NCBI GenBank assembly: GCA_021323735.1
Contig: JAJPKM010000048.1
Span: forward strand, 1-64,000
Source of the DNA: Gammaproteobacteria bacterium
Lineage (GTDB): Bacteria > Pseudomonadota > Gammaproteobacteria > Steroidobacterales > Steroidobacteraceae
Reading direction: 5' to 3'
Length of the DNA: 64,000 nt
Position numbers and translations under genes: made by a program. Positions 1 to 8,598 of the stretch are shown here, in pieces. Under the pieces are notes generated by a model. That model was given only the letters and a program-made list of their open reading frames with translations, searched no databases and was not told where the DNA came from. The stretch's first letter is position 1. Each line of letters begins with the position of its first letter.

Positions 1-2
1 AG

Positions 3-95
3 TGGCGGAGAGGGTGGGATTCGAACCCACGTGCCGGAATTACCCGACCATCCGATTTCGAGTCGGCGCCGTTATGACCACTTCGGTACCTCTCC
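3..95 (-). tRNA. tRNA-Ser (CGA)
   Basis: Read on the minus strand, a class II tRNA folds. The acceptor stem GGAGAGG pairs with CCTCTCC, followed by discriminator G and an encoded CCA. The anticodon loop CTCGAAA gives anticodon CGA, which reads UCG serine codons. A long variable arm and the T-arm GGGTTCGAATCCC are present. Length, with CCA, is 93 nt, normal for tRNA-Ser. The top pair of the anticodon stem looks mismatched. No strong promoter is obvious in the AT-rich 200 bp upstream (96-306), which holds short repeats of attaacttaaa and no convincing gene. Confidence 0.95.
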
Positions 96-306
96 GATTA
101 ACTTAAAATTCGTCGCGGTTTACTTAAGCAATTCCACCATTAACTTAAAAAAATTTAGTTTCTCGGAGGCTCTCAACCAGGCCGAAAATGCATTTGTCAA
201 GGGTTCGCAGGAAGAAATATTCGTTTATTCTAGCGCATCGGAAAAGGGCTCGCCTCAAGAATAGAACTTTGCCCTGCACCACGGACTCAAAGGGATTACC
301 AAAACC

Positions 307-1707
307 GTGCGTAATTTAAACATACCGAAAAACTGGCCGCGCTGGACGAAGCTGACAATCGCGGTTTCCGCGCTGGTGCTGCTGAGCAGCTATGCGCCTT
401 TGCCCGGCTTGATCGCTCAGATCAAGACCCTGGGCGAGCTGCGGGTGGCGACGCGCACGGGTCCGCTGGCATTTTATCAGGGTCCGAACGGTGCTCCTGA
501 GGGCCCCGAATATGAACTGGCACAGCGCTTCGCCGATGAACTGGGCGTGAAACTGAGGATCACGCCGATGCGCAGTTACGCCGAGATCTACGCGGCGCTC
601 ACCTCCGGCCAAGCCCATATCGCAGCGGCCGGCCTGAAGATCCCCATGCAATCCGTTCCGGGCGTCGAGTTCGGCCCGGCGTACCAGCGCGTGCGCGAGC
701 ACCTGATCTATCGTCGCGGTGCCATTCGGCCCAATTCTCTGTCCGACATCGGCGATGCCGATCTGGAAATTGCGGCCGGCAGCTCGCAGGCGAAGACGCT
801 GGAAGAGGCGCGCAATTCGGATCCGGACCTTGTTTGGGTAGAGAACGCCAGCACCAATTCGCAGGTGCTACTCGATGCCGTTGCCGACGGCACGATCGAC
901 TATACGATTGCCGACTCGACCGAGTTCGCCTTGGCCCATGATGTACATCCGGACCTGCGCATCGCCTTCGATTTCCCGGGGAGCCGCCCTTTGGCTTGGG
1001 CTGCCAGCAACCGTGATCCAGGCTTTGCGCGCGACATGATGCAATACTTTTCGCGCCTGAAGGCCGGCGGTGAATTGGCGGCCATCGTGAACCGCTACTA
1101 CGGCCGAAGCGAGGACCCAGAGCTTGCCGGCGGCCCGGGTTTCATGCGCCATTTGCAGAGCCGCCTGCCGCTCTACCAGCAATGGTTCGTGGAAGCCGCG
1201 GAGCAAAGCAGCCAGGACTGGCGCCTGCTGGCGGCGATCGGATATCAGGAATCGAAATGGAATCCAAAGGCATCCTCGTCGGCCGGCGCCCACGGGCTGA
1301 TGCAGTTGACTGTGGAAACGGCAAGCGAAACCAAGGTCACGGACTTATCCGACGCGCGACAAAGCATTTTCGGCGGCGCGCGCTATTTTCGACAGGTGTA
1401 CGAGAAGATTCCCGCCCATGTGCCGGAACCGGATCGAACCTGGTTTGCGCTCGCGGCGTACAACATTGGATATGGCCACGTGGAAGATGCTCGGGTGCTC
1501 GCGCAAAAAGCCGGGCGCGATCCTGATAGTTGGCGGGAGGTTCGCGACTTCCTGCCGCTTCTCGAGCAGGAGCGCTGGTACACGCAAACCGAAAATGGCT
1601 ATGCGCGCGGCCGGGAACCCGTTCGCTACGTAGAAAACGTTCGCAGCTATCGAGACTTGTTGGAATGGGCCTGGGGCGATGGACCCAATCCGGCTACCCT
1701 GAACTAG
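307..1707 (+). CDS. mltF: Membrane-bound lytic murein transglycosylase F
   Basis: A 466-residue protein that would cleave peptidoglycan glycan strands, leaving 1,6-anhydromuramyl ends, from the outer membrane or periplasmic face. Residues about 16-36 are a hydrophobic export segment. Residues 40-265 match a family 3 solute-binding fold (GELRVATRTGP, then GPEYELAQRFA). Residues about 285-430 form the SLT lysozyme-like domain, with catalytic Glu315 in the motif YQESKWNP, followed by GAHGLMQLT and AAYNIGYGH. This two-domain order is diagnostic of MltF; the E. coli protein is somewhat longer. The start is GTG with an AGGGA about 11 nt upstream. The gene converges on tadA, with a weak AGGCC/GGCCT hairpin between them. 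Confidence 0.93.
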   Translation: MRNLNIPKNWPRWTKLTIAVSALVLLSSYAPLPGLIAQIKTLGELRVATRTGPLAFYQGPNGAPEGPEYELAQRFADELGVKLRITPMRSYAEIYAALTSGQAHIAAAGLKIPMQSVPGVEFGPAYQRVREHLIYRRGAIRPNSLSDIGDADLEIAAGSSQAKTLEEARNSDPDLVWVENASTNSQVLLDAVADGTIDYTIADSTEFALAHDVHPDLRIAFDFPGSRPLAWAASNRDPGFARDMMQYFSRLKAGGELAAIVNRYYGRSEDPELAGGPGFMRHLQSRLPLYQQWFVEAAEQSSQDWRLLAAIGYQESKWNPKASSSAGAHGLMQLTVETASETKVTDLSDARQSIFGGARYFRQVYEKIPAHVPEPDRTWFALAAYNIGYGHVEDARVLAQKAGRDPDSWREVRDFLPLLEQERWYTQTENGYARGREPVRYVENVRSYRDLLEWAWGDGPNPATLN

Positions 1708-1733
1708 GACTATCAGGCCCTTGAGTTAGGCCT

Positions 1734-2189
1734 CTAGCGGCGGCTTGCGAAGAATTGCCGCAGTAGGCTTGCGGATTCCTCACTGCACACTCCTCCAAAT
1801 ACATCCAGGCGGTGCGCCAACCGCGGTTCTCGCGGCAGATCGATCACGCTGCCGCAAGCACCGGCCTTCGCATCCCAAGCACCGAATACCAGCCGCGACA
1901 CCCGGGCATTCAGCACCGCGCCCAGGCACATGGCACAGGGCTCCAAGGTCGCATACAGGGTCGCGTCGGTCAGCCGGTAATTCTTCAGTACCTGCGCGCC
2001 GGCGCGCAAAGCCATGATCTCGGCATGGGCGGTGGGATCGTGGCTCGCTATAGGCCGATTCCACCCTTCGCCGATCACCTCATTGTCCAGGACCAGCAGA
2101 GCTCCGATCGGCACCTCGCCCTCCTCTGCGGCTTGCCCTGCCAGCAGAAGGGCACGTCGCATGAAATCGGTGTCGCTGGGCGAACTCAT
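1734..2189 (-). CDS. tadA: tRNA-specific adenosine deaminase
   Basis: A 151-residue zinc deaminase that converts the wobble adenosine A34 of tRNA-Arg(ACG) to inosine. The cytidine/deoxycytidylate deaminase signature is complete: His55 and Glu57 in TAHAEIMAL form the zinc and proton-shuttle site, and Cys85 and Cys88 in PCAMC complete the zinc ligands. Length is typical for TadA. The ATG overlaps the stop of the upstream MFS gene by four bases (ATGA), so the two are probably translationally coupled, although no functional link between them is known to me. Confidence 0.95.
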   Translation of the reverse strand: MSSPSDTDFMRRALLLAGQAAEEGEVPIGALLVLDNEVIGEGWNRPIASHDPTAHAEIMALRAGAQVLKNYRLTDATLYATLEPCAMCLGAVLNARVSRLVFGAWDAKAGACGSVIDLPREPRLAHRLDVFGGVCSEESASLLRQFFASRR

Positions 2190-3460
2190 GGGGGGCTCAC
2201 CGCCGCCCGCCGTCGGTCCCTCTGTCGCGCGATGAAGATGGTGATGTACAGCAGCAGCAGAGCGGCGGCGCTATAGCTCAATGAATTGTGGATGCCGATG
2301 CTGGCGCCCAGCAGGCCGACGCTGAGCCCGCTGAAGGTGCGCATGCCGTTCGCGGACATCGCGAATACGCCGATCACCCGGCCGCGAATCTCAGCCGGCG
2401 CGTTCAGCTGCACCAGAGATTGCGCCATCGAGTTGAACGCCAGTTCGACGAATCCGGCGATGAACAGCAGCGTTATCGCCAGCGCGTAGGAATTCGATCG
2501 CGCGAACCCCGCCAGCGCACAGCACCAGATCATGGCCAGGACATACGCGGTTCGCACCCTGGGTGGCAACAATCCGTGGCTCTCCAATATCAAGCCGGCG
2601 GTCAAGCCGCCAGCCGCATCGGCGGCGAGCAAGATGCTATAGGTAAAATCCGGTCGGCCTAACCCTAAATCCAGCGCAAACCCCGGCATCTGCGCCTGGT
2701 ACGAATTACCGATAAAAAACGCGGAAGCGCCGACGAGTACCGTCATCGACAACAGCACCGGGTTCCGGCGCACCACGCGCATCGTCCGCCAGATGTCGCC
2801 AAAGCCCCTGATCCCCGGGGGACGAGCCGCAGTCGCACTGTCGGGCCCGTACGGAGCCATCCAGAGCCAGAGGAACAGCGGCAGGTAGATCAGGGCATTG
2901 GCGAAAATGCCGCGTATCGGCCCAAGCGTCAGCAACAATGCGCCGCCCACCGCGGGCCCCACCAAAAAGGCCAGATAACGGCCCGTGGCGTTCAGGCGCA
3001 CGGCGCTGGGCAATTGTTCCGCGCCGACGATCCTGTGGATCAACACCTGCGACGCCGGTATCCAGATGACGCCGGCCAAGCCGTGAACGAGCAACAAAAC
3101 CATCGCCTTCCACTGTGCGGTCGAATCGGTCAGGAACATGATCCCCCACCCTATCGACACCGCCATGAACATCGTCATGCCGATCTGAATCAGGCGACGC
3201 ACATCGAAACGATCGGCCAGTCCGCCCGTATAAGCGGCCAATGCGAGGAAAGGTGCCCAATGGGATACGACGGCGAAGGCCAGCAAGGAAGGCGAATGAA
3301 ATTTCTGAAAGACCACCCAGTAGGAGATCACGTGCTCGACATTGTCCGCCATCATCGCGGCGCTGCTGGCAAGGAAAAAAATCCGGAAATCCCGAATGGC
3401 AAACGAAGTGAATGTGCGGCGCTGGGGAGCCTTGAGGGCGACGTCGATCCGGGGTTCCAA
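2186..3460 (-). CDS. MFS transporter, EntS-like
   Basis: A 424-residue polytopic inner-membrane protein with about 12 hydrophobic segments and the layout of the MFS_3 / enterobactin-exporter-like group. Segments start near residue 25 (IFFLASSAAMMADNVEHV), and the short loop between helices 2 and 3 carries GGLADRFDVRR, the usual MFS motif A. A basic tail (RQRDRRRA) ends the protein. It shares an ATGA overlap with tadA downstream. The substrate cannot be told from sequence; a drug or siderophore efflux role is typical of the family but is inference. The promoter should lie in the ~100 bp shared with the divergent S46 peptidase gene. Confidence 0.85.
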   Translation of the reverse strand: MEPRIDVALKAPQRRTFTSFAIRDFRIFFLASSAAMMADNVEHVISYWVVFQKFHSPSLLAFAVVSHWAPFLALAAYTGGLADRFDVRRLIQIGMTMFMAVSIGWGIMFLTDSTAQWKAMVLLLVHGLAGVIWIPASQVLIHRIVGAEQLPSAVRLNATGRYLAFLVGPAVGGALLLTLGPIRGIFANALIYLPLFLWLWMAPYGPDSATAARPPGIRGFGDIWRTMRVVRRNPVLLSMTVLVGASAFFIGNSYQAQMPGFALDLGLGRPDFTYSILLAADAAGGLTAGLILESHGLLPPRVRTAYVLAMIWCCALAGFARSNSYALAITLLFIAGFVELAFNSMAQSLVQLNAPAEIRGRVIGVFAMSANGMRTFSGLSVGLLGASIGIHNSLSYSAAALLLLYITIFIARQRDRRRAAVSPP

Positions 3461-3565
3461 TTTAGTCCAATACCTTGGGTGAGGGTTGTACCGATTGTAA
3501 GTCCAAAGCGGCCCAATTCAGTAGACTATCGCGCTGGCGGTAAAGGGAATCATGACGAGGATTCA

Positions 3566-5614
3566 ATGCGCGGACTTGTATTGCTGGCGATGAGCGCCGC
3601 CTTCATGCAGGCGCAAGCCAACGAGGGAATGTGGACCTTCGACGACTTCCCGGCCGCCGTGGTCAAAAACAGTTTCGGCGTCGATATCACGCCCCGGTGG
3701 CTCGAGCATGTGCGCCTCTCGACGCTCCGGCTGACCAATTGCACGGCATCGTTCGTTTCCCCCGAAGGCTTGATCCTCACCAATCACCATTGCATGGAAT
3801 CATGCCTCGCGGAGCTATCGTCAAAGGAGGGTTCCTTGCTGGAACTCGGCTTCCATGCAACGACCCGCAGGGAAGAACTGCGCTGCCCGGCGCAATACGC
3901 CGATGTTTTGGTCGGCACCGAGAACGTCACCGACGAAGTTCTCAAAGCCGGCACCGGCCTCAGCGAGGCAGCAGCCGGTGAGGCGCGCAAAGAGCGGTTG
4001 ACCTTGCTCGAGCAGGCCTGCGAGCAGGCCAGTGCGAAGCGCGCCACGGGCAAACTCGAATGCCAAAGCGTCCGCCTGTATCAGGGCGGCCAGTACTTTC
4101 TCTACAAGTACAAACGCTACGCCGACCTTCGCCTGGTGTTCGCTCCCGAGGCGGACATCGCCGCATTCGGGGGAGACCCGGATAATTTTCAATTTCCGCG
4201 CTGGACTTTGGATTTGTCGATTCTCCGAGCCTACGAGGACAACAAGCCGGCTCGGACGCCGAACTTTCTGCCCGTCGATTTTGCCGGCCCAAGGGCCAAT
4301 CAACTCGTATTTGTCGCCGGCGACCCCGGCGCAACCGCGCGCCTGCAGACTCGCGCGCAAGTGCAATTCGATCGGGATGTGGCGCTGCCCGTGACGTTGA
4401 TGCGTGCCTCGGAGCTACGCGGACGCTACATTCAGTTCGGCAAGAACAATGCCGGCGACGAACGCATCATACGGGCACCCCTCGACACCCTGCAGAACAT
4501 CATCAAAGTGCGTCGCAAGGAGCTCGATGCGCTCAACGATGACGCTTTTCTGGCCGCCAAATCGCGCGCGGAAGAAGAGTTGCGCGCGGCCGGTGGGCTC
4601 GAAGGCGCCGACCCATGGGATGAGATTTCTCGGGCACTGAATCGCGAACGGGCGCTGTATCTCCCTTATATTTTCATCGAAAATGCTGGCGGCTTCGGCA
4701 GCGCGCTGTTCCGCGACGCCCGTGTATTGGTCCGGGGTGCGGATGAACGGCTGAAATCCAACAAAGACCGGCTGCGGGAATTCACGGACTCCGCCCTGCC
4801 CCAATTGCAGCGCGATTTATTTGCCAACGTTCCGGTTTATCCCGAATTCGAGGTACTGACACTGTCTTTTTCTCTCGAGCGCATGCGCGAATGGCTGGGG
4901 CCGGATCATCCCGTCGTGCGCAGGCTGATGGGCCAGGAATCGCCCGATGAACTCGCCACGCGTCTCATTGCCGAGACGAAACTGGATGATGCCACCCTTA
5001 GAAGACGCCTCTGGGAGGGAGGCAAGGCCGCCATCGACGCGTCTCATGATCCCATGATCGAGCTGGCGCGGTCGATCGACGCCGACGCGCGCTCGATCCG
5101 TAGGCAGTTCGAGGACGAAGTGGAGGCGCCGATCACGGCTGCCTCGAGCAGAATTGCCGCGGCCCGATTCAAAGTCTACGGCACTCACATCTATCCGGAC
5201 GCGACATTCACACCCCGGCTCAACTATGGCACGGTGCAAGGGTGGGTGGAAAATAGCGTGGCGGTAGAGCCCTTCACTTACCTCGATAGGGCGTTCGAGC
5301 GGGCCACCGGATCGACGCCGTTCAAAATCCCGGCCAGCTGGATGCGGGTGAAAGCGCAACTGGACATGCGTACCCCATTCTGCATTGCCACCAGCAATGA
5401 CATCGTGGGCGGCAATTCCGGGAGCCCTTTGATCGATGCGTCGGGCAAAATCGTCGGTCTCATGTTCGACGGCAACATCCACTCGATTGCCGGCCGCTAC
5501 TGGTTCGATCCCGAGGTCAATCGCGCGGTCGCCGTACACCCTGCCATCATTCGCGAGGCGCTCACCAAGGTCTACGATGCAAGCATGCTGGTGGCGGAGC
5601 TGGCGGCGAAATAA
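3566..5614 (+). CDS. Secreted S46 dipeptidyl-peptidase, DPP7-like
   Basis: A 682-residue serine exopeptidase of family S46, which removes dipeptides from peptide N-termini in the periplasm. The chosen ATG has GAGG five bases upstream and begins a short signal peptide (MRGLVLLAMSAAF, cleavage likely after AQA). An upstream in-frame extension to about 3014 is open but overlaps the divergent MFS gene and lacks a signal peptide. The triad is visible: His at 74/75 in LTNHHC, Asp216 in WTLDLS, Ser618 in GGNSGSP. The residue equivalent to DPP position 673 is Gly (MFDGN), as in DPP7 (hydrophobic P1), whereas DPP11 (acidic P1) has Arg. Length fits the 700-residue family. It converges closely on the SDR gene. 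Confidence 0.9.
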   Translation: MRGLVLLAMSAAFMQAQANEGMWTFDDFPAAVVKNSFGVDITPRWLEHVRLSTLRLTNCTASFVSPEGLILTNHHCMESCLAELSSKEGSLLELGFHATTRREELRCPAQYADVLVGTENVTDEVLKAGTGLSEAAAGEARKERLTLLEQACEQASAKRATGKLECQSVRLYQGGQYFLYKYKRYADLRLVFAPEADIAAFGGDPDNFQFPRWTLDLSILRAYEDNKPARTPNFLPVDFAGPRANQLVFVAGDPGATARLQTRAQVQFDRDVALPVTLMRASELRGRYIQFGKNNAGDERIIRAPLDTLQNIIKVRRKELDALNDDAFLAAKSRAEEELRAAGGLEGADPWDEISRALNRERALYLPYIFIENAGGFGSALFRDARVLVRGADERLKSNKDRLREFTDSALPQLQRDLFANVPVYPEFEVLTLSFSLERMREWLGPDHPVVRRLMGQESPDELATRLIAETKLDDATLRRRLWEGGKAAIDASHDPMIELARSIDADARSIRRQFEDEVEAPITAASSRIAAARFKVYGTHIYPDATFTPRLNYGTVQGWVENSVAVEPFTYLDRAFERATGSTPFKIPASWMRVKAQLDMRTPFCIATSNDIVGGNSGSPLIDASGKIVGLMFDGNIHSIAGRYWFDPEVNRAVAVHPAIIREALTKVYDASMLVAELAAK

Positions 5615-5616
5615 TC

Positions 5617-6456
5617 CTATACCGCCATTCTTTGGAAGACGCGGGCCAACGAGGCCCAGTAAGTGGACGGCTTGAGACGTTGGATGATATCGAGGAGGCG
5701 TGCATCGGCACCGATGAGAATGCGAGGCTCACCGCGCTCGATGCCCCGCACGATGCGCTCCGCCGCCGCAGCCGGCGTGGTACGCGCCAATTGCTCGAAT
5801 CGATTCCCAAGCTCGTCAGCGTTCGCCTTCTCGCGTAGAAGCGACCCTGAGCGCGCCCGGCGCGCGATGTTGGTCTTCACGCCCCCTGGATGGACCACCG
5901 ACAGCCCCACGGTGCTGTTGCTCATCGCGAGTTCGTGGCGCAGCGACTCGGAGAAACCGCGAACCGCAAATTTTGACGCCGAATAGGCGGATTGACCCGG
6001 TGGAGCGATGATACCGAAGACGCTCGAAATGTTGACGATGTGCGCTCGGGGCCGGCTCGTAAGATGCGCCATGAAGGCCCGCGTACCATGTACGACGCCC
6101 CAAAAATTGATGTCCATGAGCCACGCCATCTGCGCCTGATCGAACTCGTCGAATTGCCCCAGCAACGCGACCCCGGCATTGTTGATGAGGATGTTGAGGG
6201 CCGGAAAATCGGCGATGGACGAGGTCGCAAAATCTTGAATCTGCCGTGGATCCGCCACATCGACGCGGCGGATCGTGGCTCGCCGCCCATGTTTTTCGAC
6301 GATATCTTTCGCAACCGACTCCAATCCGGTTTCGTCCAAGTCGGCGAGCGCGACGTCGCACCCGCGAGCCGCCAGCTCGAGAGCCAGTGCGCGACCGATG
6401 CCGCTCGCCGCTCCCGTAATCGCCGCAGCAGATCCTGCAAATGAAAATTTCCGCAC
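5617..6456 (-). CDS. Short-chain dehydrogenase/reductase
   Basis: A 279-residue classical SDR oxidoreductase. The Rossmann nucleotide loop TGAASGIG is at residues 14-21, and Asp39/Asp41 at the end of beta 2 suggests NAD(H) preference. NNAG is at 92-95, Ser144/145 and the catalytic Tyr158-x3-Lys162 (YSASK) are in place, and Asn117 completes the tetrad. The substrate is unknown. The tail (RLLDIIQRLKPSTYWASLARV) resembles SDRs annotated as acting on lipids or sterols, but that is weak. It ends two bases from the convergent S46 peptidase stop. Confidence 0.9.
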   Translation of the reverse strand: MRKFSFAGSAAAITGAASGIGRALALELAARGCDVALADLDETGLESVAKDIVEKHGRRATIRRVDVADPRQIQDFATSSIADFPALNILINNAGVALLGQFDEFDQAQMAWLMDINFWGVVHGTRAFMAHLTSRPRAHIVNISSVFGIIAPPGQSAYSASKFAVRGFSESLRHELAMSNSTVGLSVVHPGGVKTNIARRARSGSLLREKANADELGNRFEQLARTTPAAAAERIVRGIERGEPRILIGADARLLDIIQRLKPSTYWASLARVFQRMAV

Positions 6457-6639
6457 GTTCCACCTGTGTCCGCATCCGGTGCTATGCGGCTGCGGCTGCT
6501 CCGATTGGGTTGATCCTGATTGATCTTACTCGCAAATCCTATGTTCCGGCGGTCGCCCGTAACATCTGATTGGCCAGTCATGAGCTTCATGTTCGGCATC
6601 CGGTACCTCTATACTGGCGGGCATAGACAGGGGGTTACG

Positions 6640-7095
6640 ATGTCGGCATTTCAGCGTGAAATTCTCGTGCGATTCGGGCACTGCGACGCCGCCGGATGGG
6701 TTTTCTATCCGCGTTACTTCGAGATGATCAGCGATTTCGTCGAGGACTGGTTCGAGGACGGTCTCGCGGCAAGTGCTCCGGGTCTGTTTCATCACAAACG
6801 GCTACTGACGCCGTCCGTACACTTCACCGTCGATTTCCCCAAACCCACCCGTTACGGCGACCGGCTCACCTTCAATCTATGGACCCGCAGAGTGGGCCGC
6901 ACCTCCTGTGAGCTGCACATTGAGGCCTCGCACCACGGCGAACTTCGCATGACCGCGAAGCAAGTCCTGGTGTTCATTTCCGCGGAACTTGGCCGCGCCA
7001 CCGAGATTCCCCCGGAACTGGTCAGTCGAATGGCTCGGTTTGGCATGGACGCGGAAACGGCCGCTCAGAAGGCTTCGGCGCCGCGAAAGACCTAG
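6640..7095 (+). CDS. Acyl-CoA thioesterase, 4HBT hot-dog family
   Basis: A 151-residue hot-dog protein. The N-terminal motif RFGHCDAAGWVFYPRYFEM carries Asp16, equivalent to the catalytic Asp17 of Pseudomonas 4-hydroxybenzoyl-CoA thioesterase. The family hydrolyses acyl- or aroyl-CoA in the cytoplasm. The ATG is preceded by AGGGGG at good spacing; an in-frame extension back to 6520 is open but unlikely because the hot-dog fold starts at the chosen ATG. It stands alone between the divergent SDR and a convergent small membrane gene. The substrate is not predictable. Confidence 0.87.
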   Translation: MSAFQREILVRFGHCDAAGWVFYPRYFEMISDFVEDWFEDGLAASAPGLFHHKRLLTPSVHFTVDFPKPTRYGDRLTFNLWTRRVGRTSCELHIEASHHGELRMTAKQVLVFISAELGRATEIPPELVSRMARFGMDAETAAQKASAPRKT

Positions 7096-7136
7096 GAGCC
7101 TGCCCTTGAACCCAGGCTCGCCACCGAGGGTGGGGC

Positions 7137-7370
7137 TCACGGCTGTATCTGCTTCGCAGACGCCTTGCGGAACGCGGTCCACGCCGCCGCGAAAAACACC
7201 AACACGTTGGAGACGATGACGGGCGAGGAACCGATCGCCACTCCGTAGGCCAGCCAAAGTAGCGCCCCTAACATCTGGGCAGCGCGCATGCGCGCCGGAG
7301 GTACGAAGTACGATGCCACGAAGACGCCGGTTGCACCCCAACCCAACGACTCGCCGGCGACATGCGTCAT
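7137..7370 (-). CDS. Small three-helix membrane protein, YgjV/PQ-loop-like
   Basis: A 77-residue protein with three hydrophobic segments (residues about 8-24, 30-46 and 50-68) and a positively charged C-terminus (FRKASAKQ). The pattern GWGATGVFVASYF, then AQMLGALLWLAYGV, then SNVLVFFAAAW resembles half-size YgjV or SemiSWEET-type PQ-loop proteins. Length fits a single three-helix bundle that would have to dimerise. I infer only a small integral membrane protein; sugar transport is not shown. The 200 bp between it and the divergent DUF1289 gene hold nothing recognisable. Confidence 0.55.
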   Translation of the reverse strand: MTHVAGESLGWGATGVFVASYFVPPARMRAAQMLGALLWLAYGVAIGSSPVIVSNVLVFFAAAWTAFRKASAKQIQP

Positions 7371-7572
7371 ACGACTTCAGTCTCCGCGAGAATCCCGAGT
7401 GGCCGCATTTCGCGGCCTGCTTCCACAGAATCAGAGGCCGGCAAGTGCTGCCTGAGCGGTGTTTCCTTCATTGGTTGCGATCTCCTGCTTGACCCGAGTC
7501 ATGAAACTCCCGCCATGATCAATCAAGTACCGCTGAATGTCATATGCTCCCAAATCGGATAGGCTCCTATCA

Positions 7573-7773
7573 ATGAGTACTACCGACAGTCCGGTTCAAT
7601 CCCCCTGCATAGGCAATTGCTGCCTGGACGATGACCTCATCTGCCTGGGCTGCTTTCGATCCTTGGACGAGATCAAGGAATGGGGAATTGCCGATAGTCA
7701 TCGTCGCTGCATTATTCTGCAAAACGCCAAACAGAGAGAAACGGGTCAAATCCCAGGAGAGGTGCGGAAATGA
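7573..7773 (+). CDS. DUF1289 family cysteine-rich protein
   Basis: A 66-residue protein with the DUF1289 signature: PCIGNCCLDDDLICLGCFR followed by SLDEIKEWG. Four or more cysteines are spaced as in the family and probably bind a metal; the function is unknown. Starting at the ATG before STTDSP gives the usual family length; an upstream in-frame start adds only 12 unsupported residues. The stop overlaps the next gene's ATG (ATGA), so it is co-translated with the methyltransferase. Confidence 0.85.
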   Translation: MSTTDSPVQSPCIGNCCLDDDLICLGCFRSLDEIKEWGIADSHRRCIILQNAKQRETGQIPGEVRK

Positions 7774-8546
7774 GGCCACAAGATCCGGCTGACTCGTTTG
7801 CTGGAATGTTCGACCAGAACGCTGACCAGTGGGCCAGGCAAGAGCCCATGATCCTCTCGGATTTCACCGCCAGACCGCTGGTGCTGCAGGAACTTAAGCC
7901 TCTGACAGGCAAGCATGTGCTGGATCTGGGGTGCGGAGAGGGCTATGTTGCCCGCCTGGCGGCGCAGGCAGGTGCGTCGTCGGTATTCGGCATCGACATC
8001 TCCAGCGAAATGGTCGGGCGTGCACGGCAGGCTGTCTCGCAGGGAGCACCGTGTCCCATGAGTTTCGAGAGCGGCAATGCCGCGAGGTTTCAGGATTTCC
8101 CGCGGGAGCAATTCGACCGGGTGATCGCCATATTCATGGTCAGCTACTTGAGCTGCGCCGACATGACGGCGGTATTTCGGACAGTACGTTCGCGCCTCGC
8201 TCCAGGCGGCCGTTTCATTTTCACGGTACCGCACCCCTCGCTGCCCTATATCCGTCCTCTGGAGAAACCGGTCTACTTCGACTCAAGAGGACGAGACTAT
8301 TTTGCCGGTGTCGATCAGAGCTATGAGGGATACATCTGGAGACGGGACGGCAAGGCCGTTCCGGTGAGTTACATGCACAAGACCTTTGCGGACTACTTCA
8401 ACGCCCTGGCCGCCGCTGGATTCCAAACACTGCCCAAAATCATTGAATTGACGGTAACCGAAGAGCATCTGGCTCTGGACCCTGCGTTTTTCCAAGGTGC
8501 CGTGGGTTATCCACTGCAGGTACTGTTTCGCATCGATGCGCCGTAA
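7770..8546 (+). CDS. Class I SAM-dependent methyltransferase
   Basis: A 258-residue methyltransferase with SAM-binding motif I VLDLGCGEGYVARLA at residues 50-64, an acidic residue ending strand 2 (FGIDIS), and post-motif I features typical of the Methyltransf_11/25 group. The C-terminal third (YFNALAAAGFQTLPKI) is the usual cap. It is translationally coupled to the DUF1289 gene through an ATGA overlap. The substrate, a small molecule or a protein, is not identifiable. It converges on the histidine kinase gene downstream. Confidence 0.88.
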   Translation: MRPQDPADSFAGMFDQNADQWARQEPMILSDFTARPLVLQELKPLTGKHVLDLGCGEGYVARLAAQAGASSVFGIDISSEMVGRARQAVSQGAPCPMSFESGNAARFQDFPREQFDRVIAIFMVSYLSCADMTAVFRTVRSRLAPGGRFIFTVPHPSLPYIRPLEKPVYFDSRGRDYFAGVDQSYEGYIWRRDGKAVPVSYMHKTFADYFNALAAAGFQTLPKIIELTVTEEHLALDPAFFQGAVGYPLQVLFRIDAP

Positions 8547-8598
8547 GCGCAAGCTTAGTCTCTGCCGCCGCAATCGCTGTAAGCCCAGCTTAGGGCGT

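Noticed and set aside
31-264. 77-codon ORF over tRNA-Ser
   Set aside because: It reads through the tRNA gene and low-complexity AT-rich DNA, with no protein-like features.
3014-3565. In-frame 184-codon upstream extension of the S46 peptidase
   Set aside because: It overlaps the divergent MFS gene, has no peptidase similarity, and would hide a clear signal peptide with a ribosome site at 3566.
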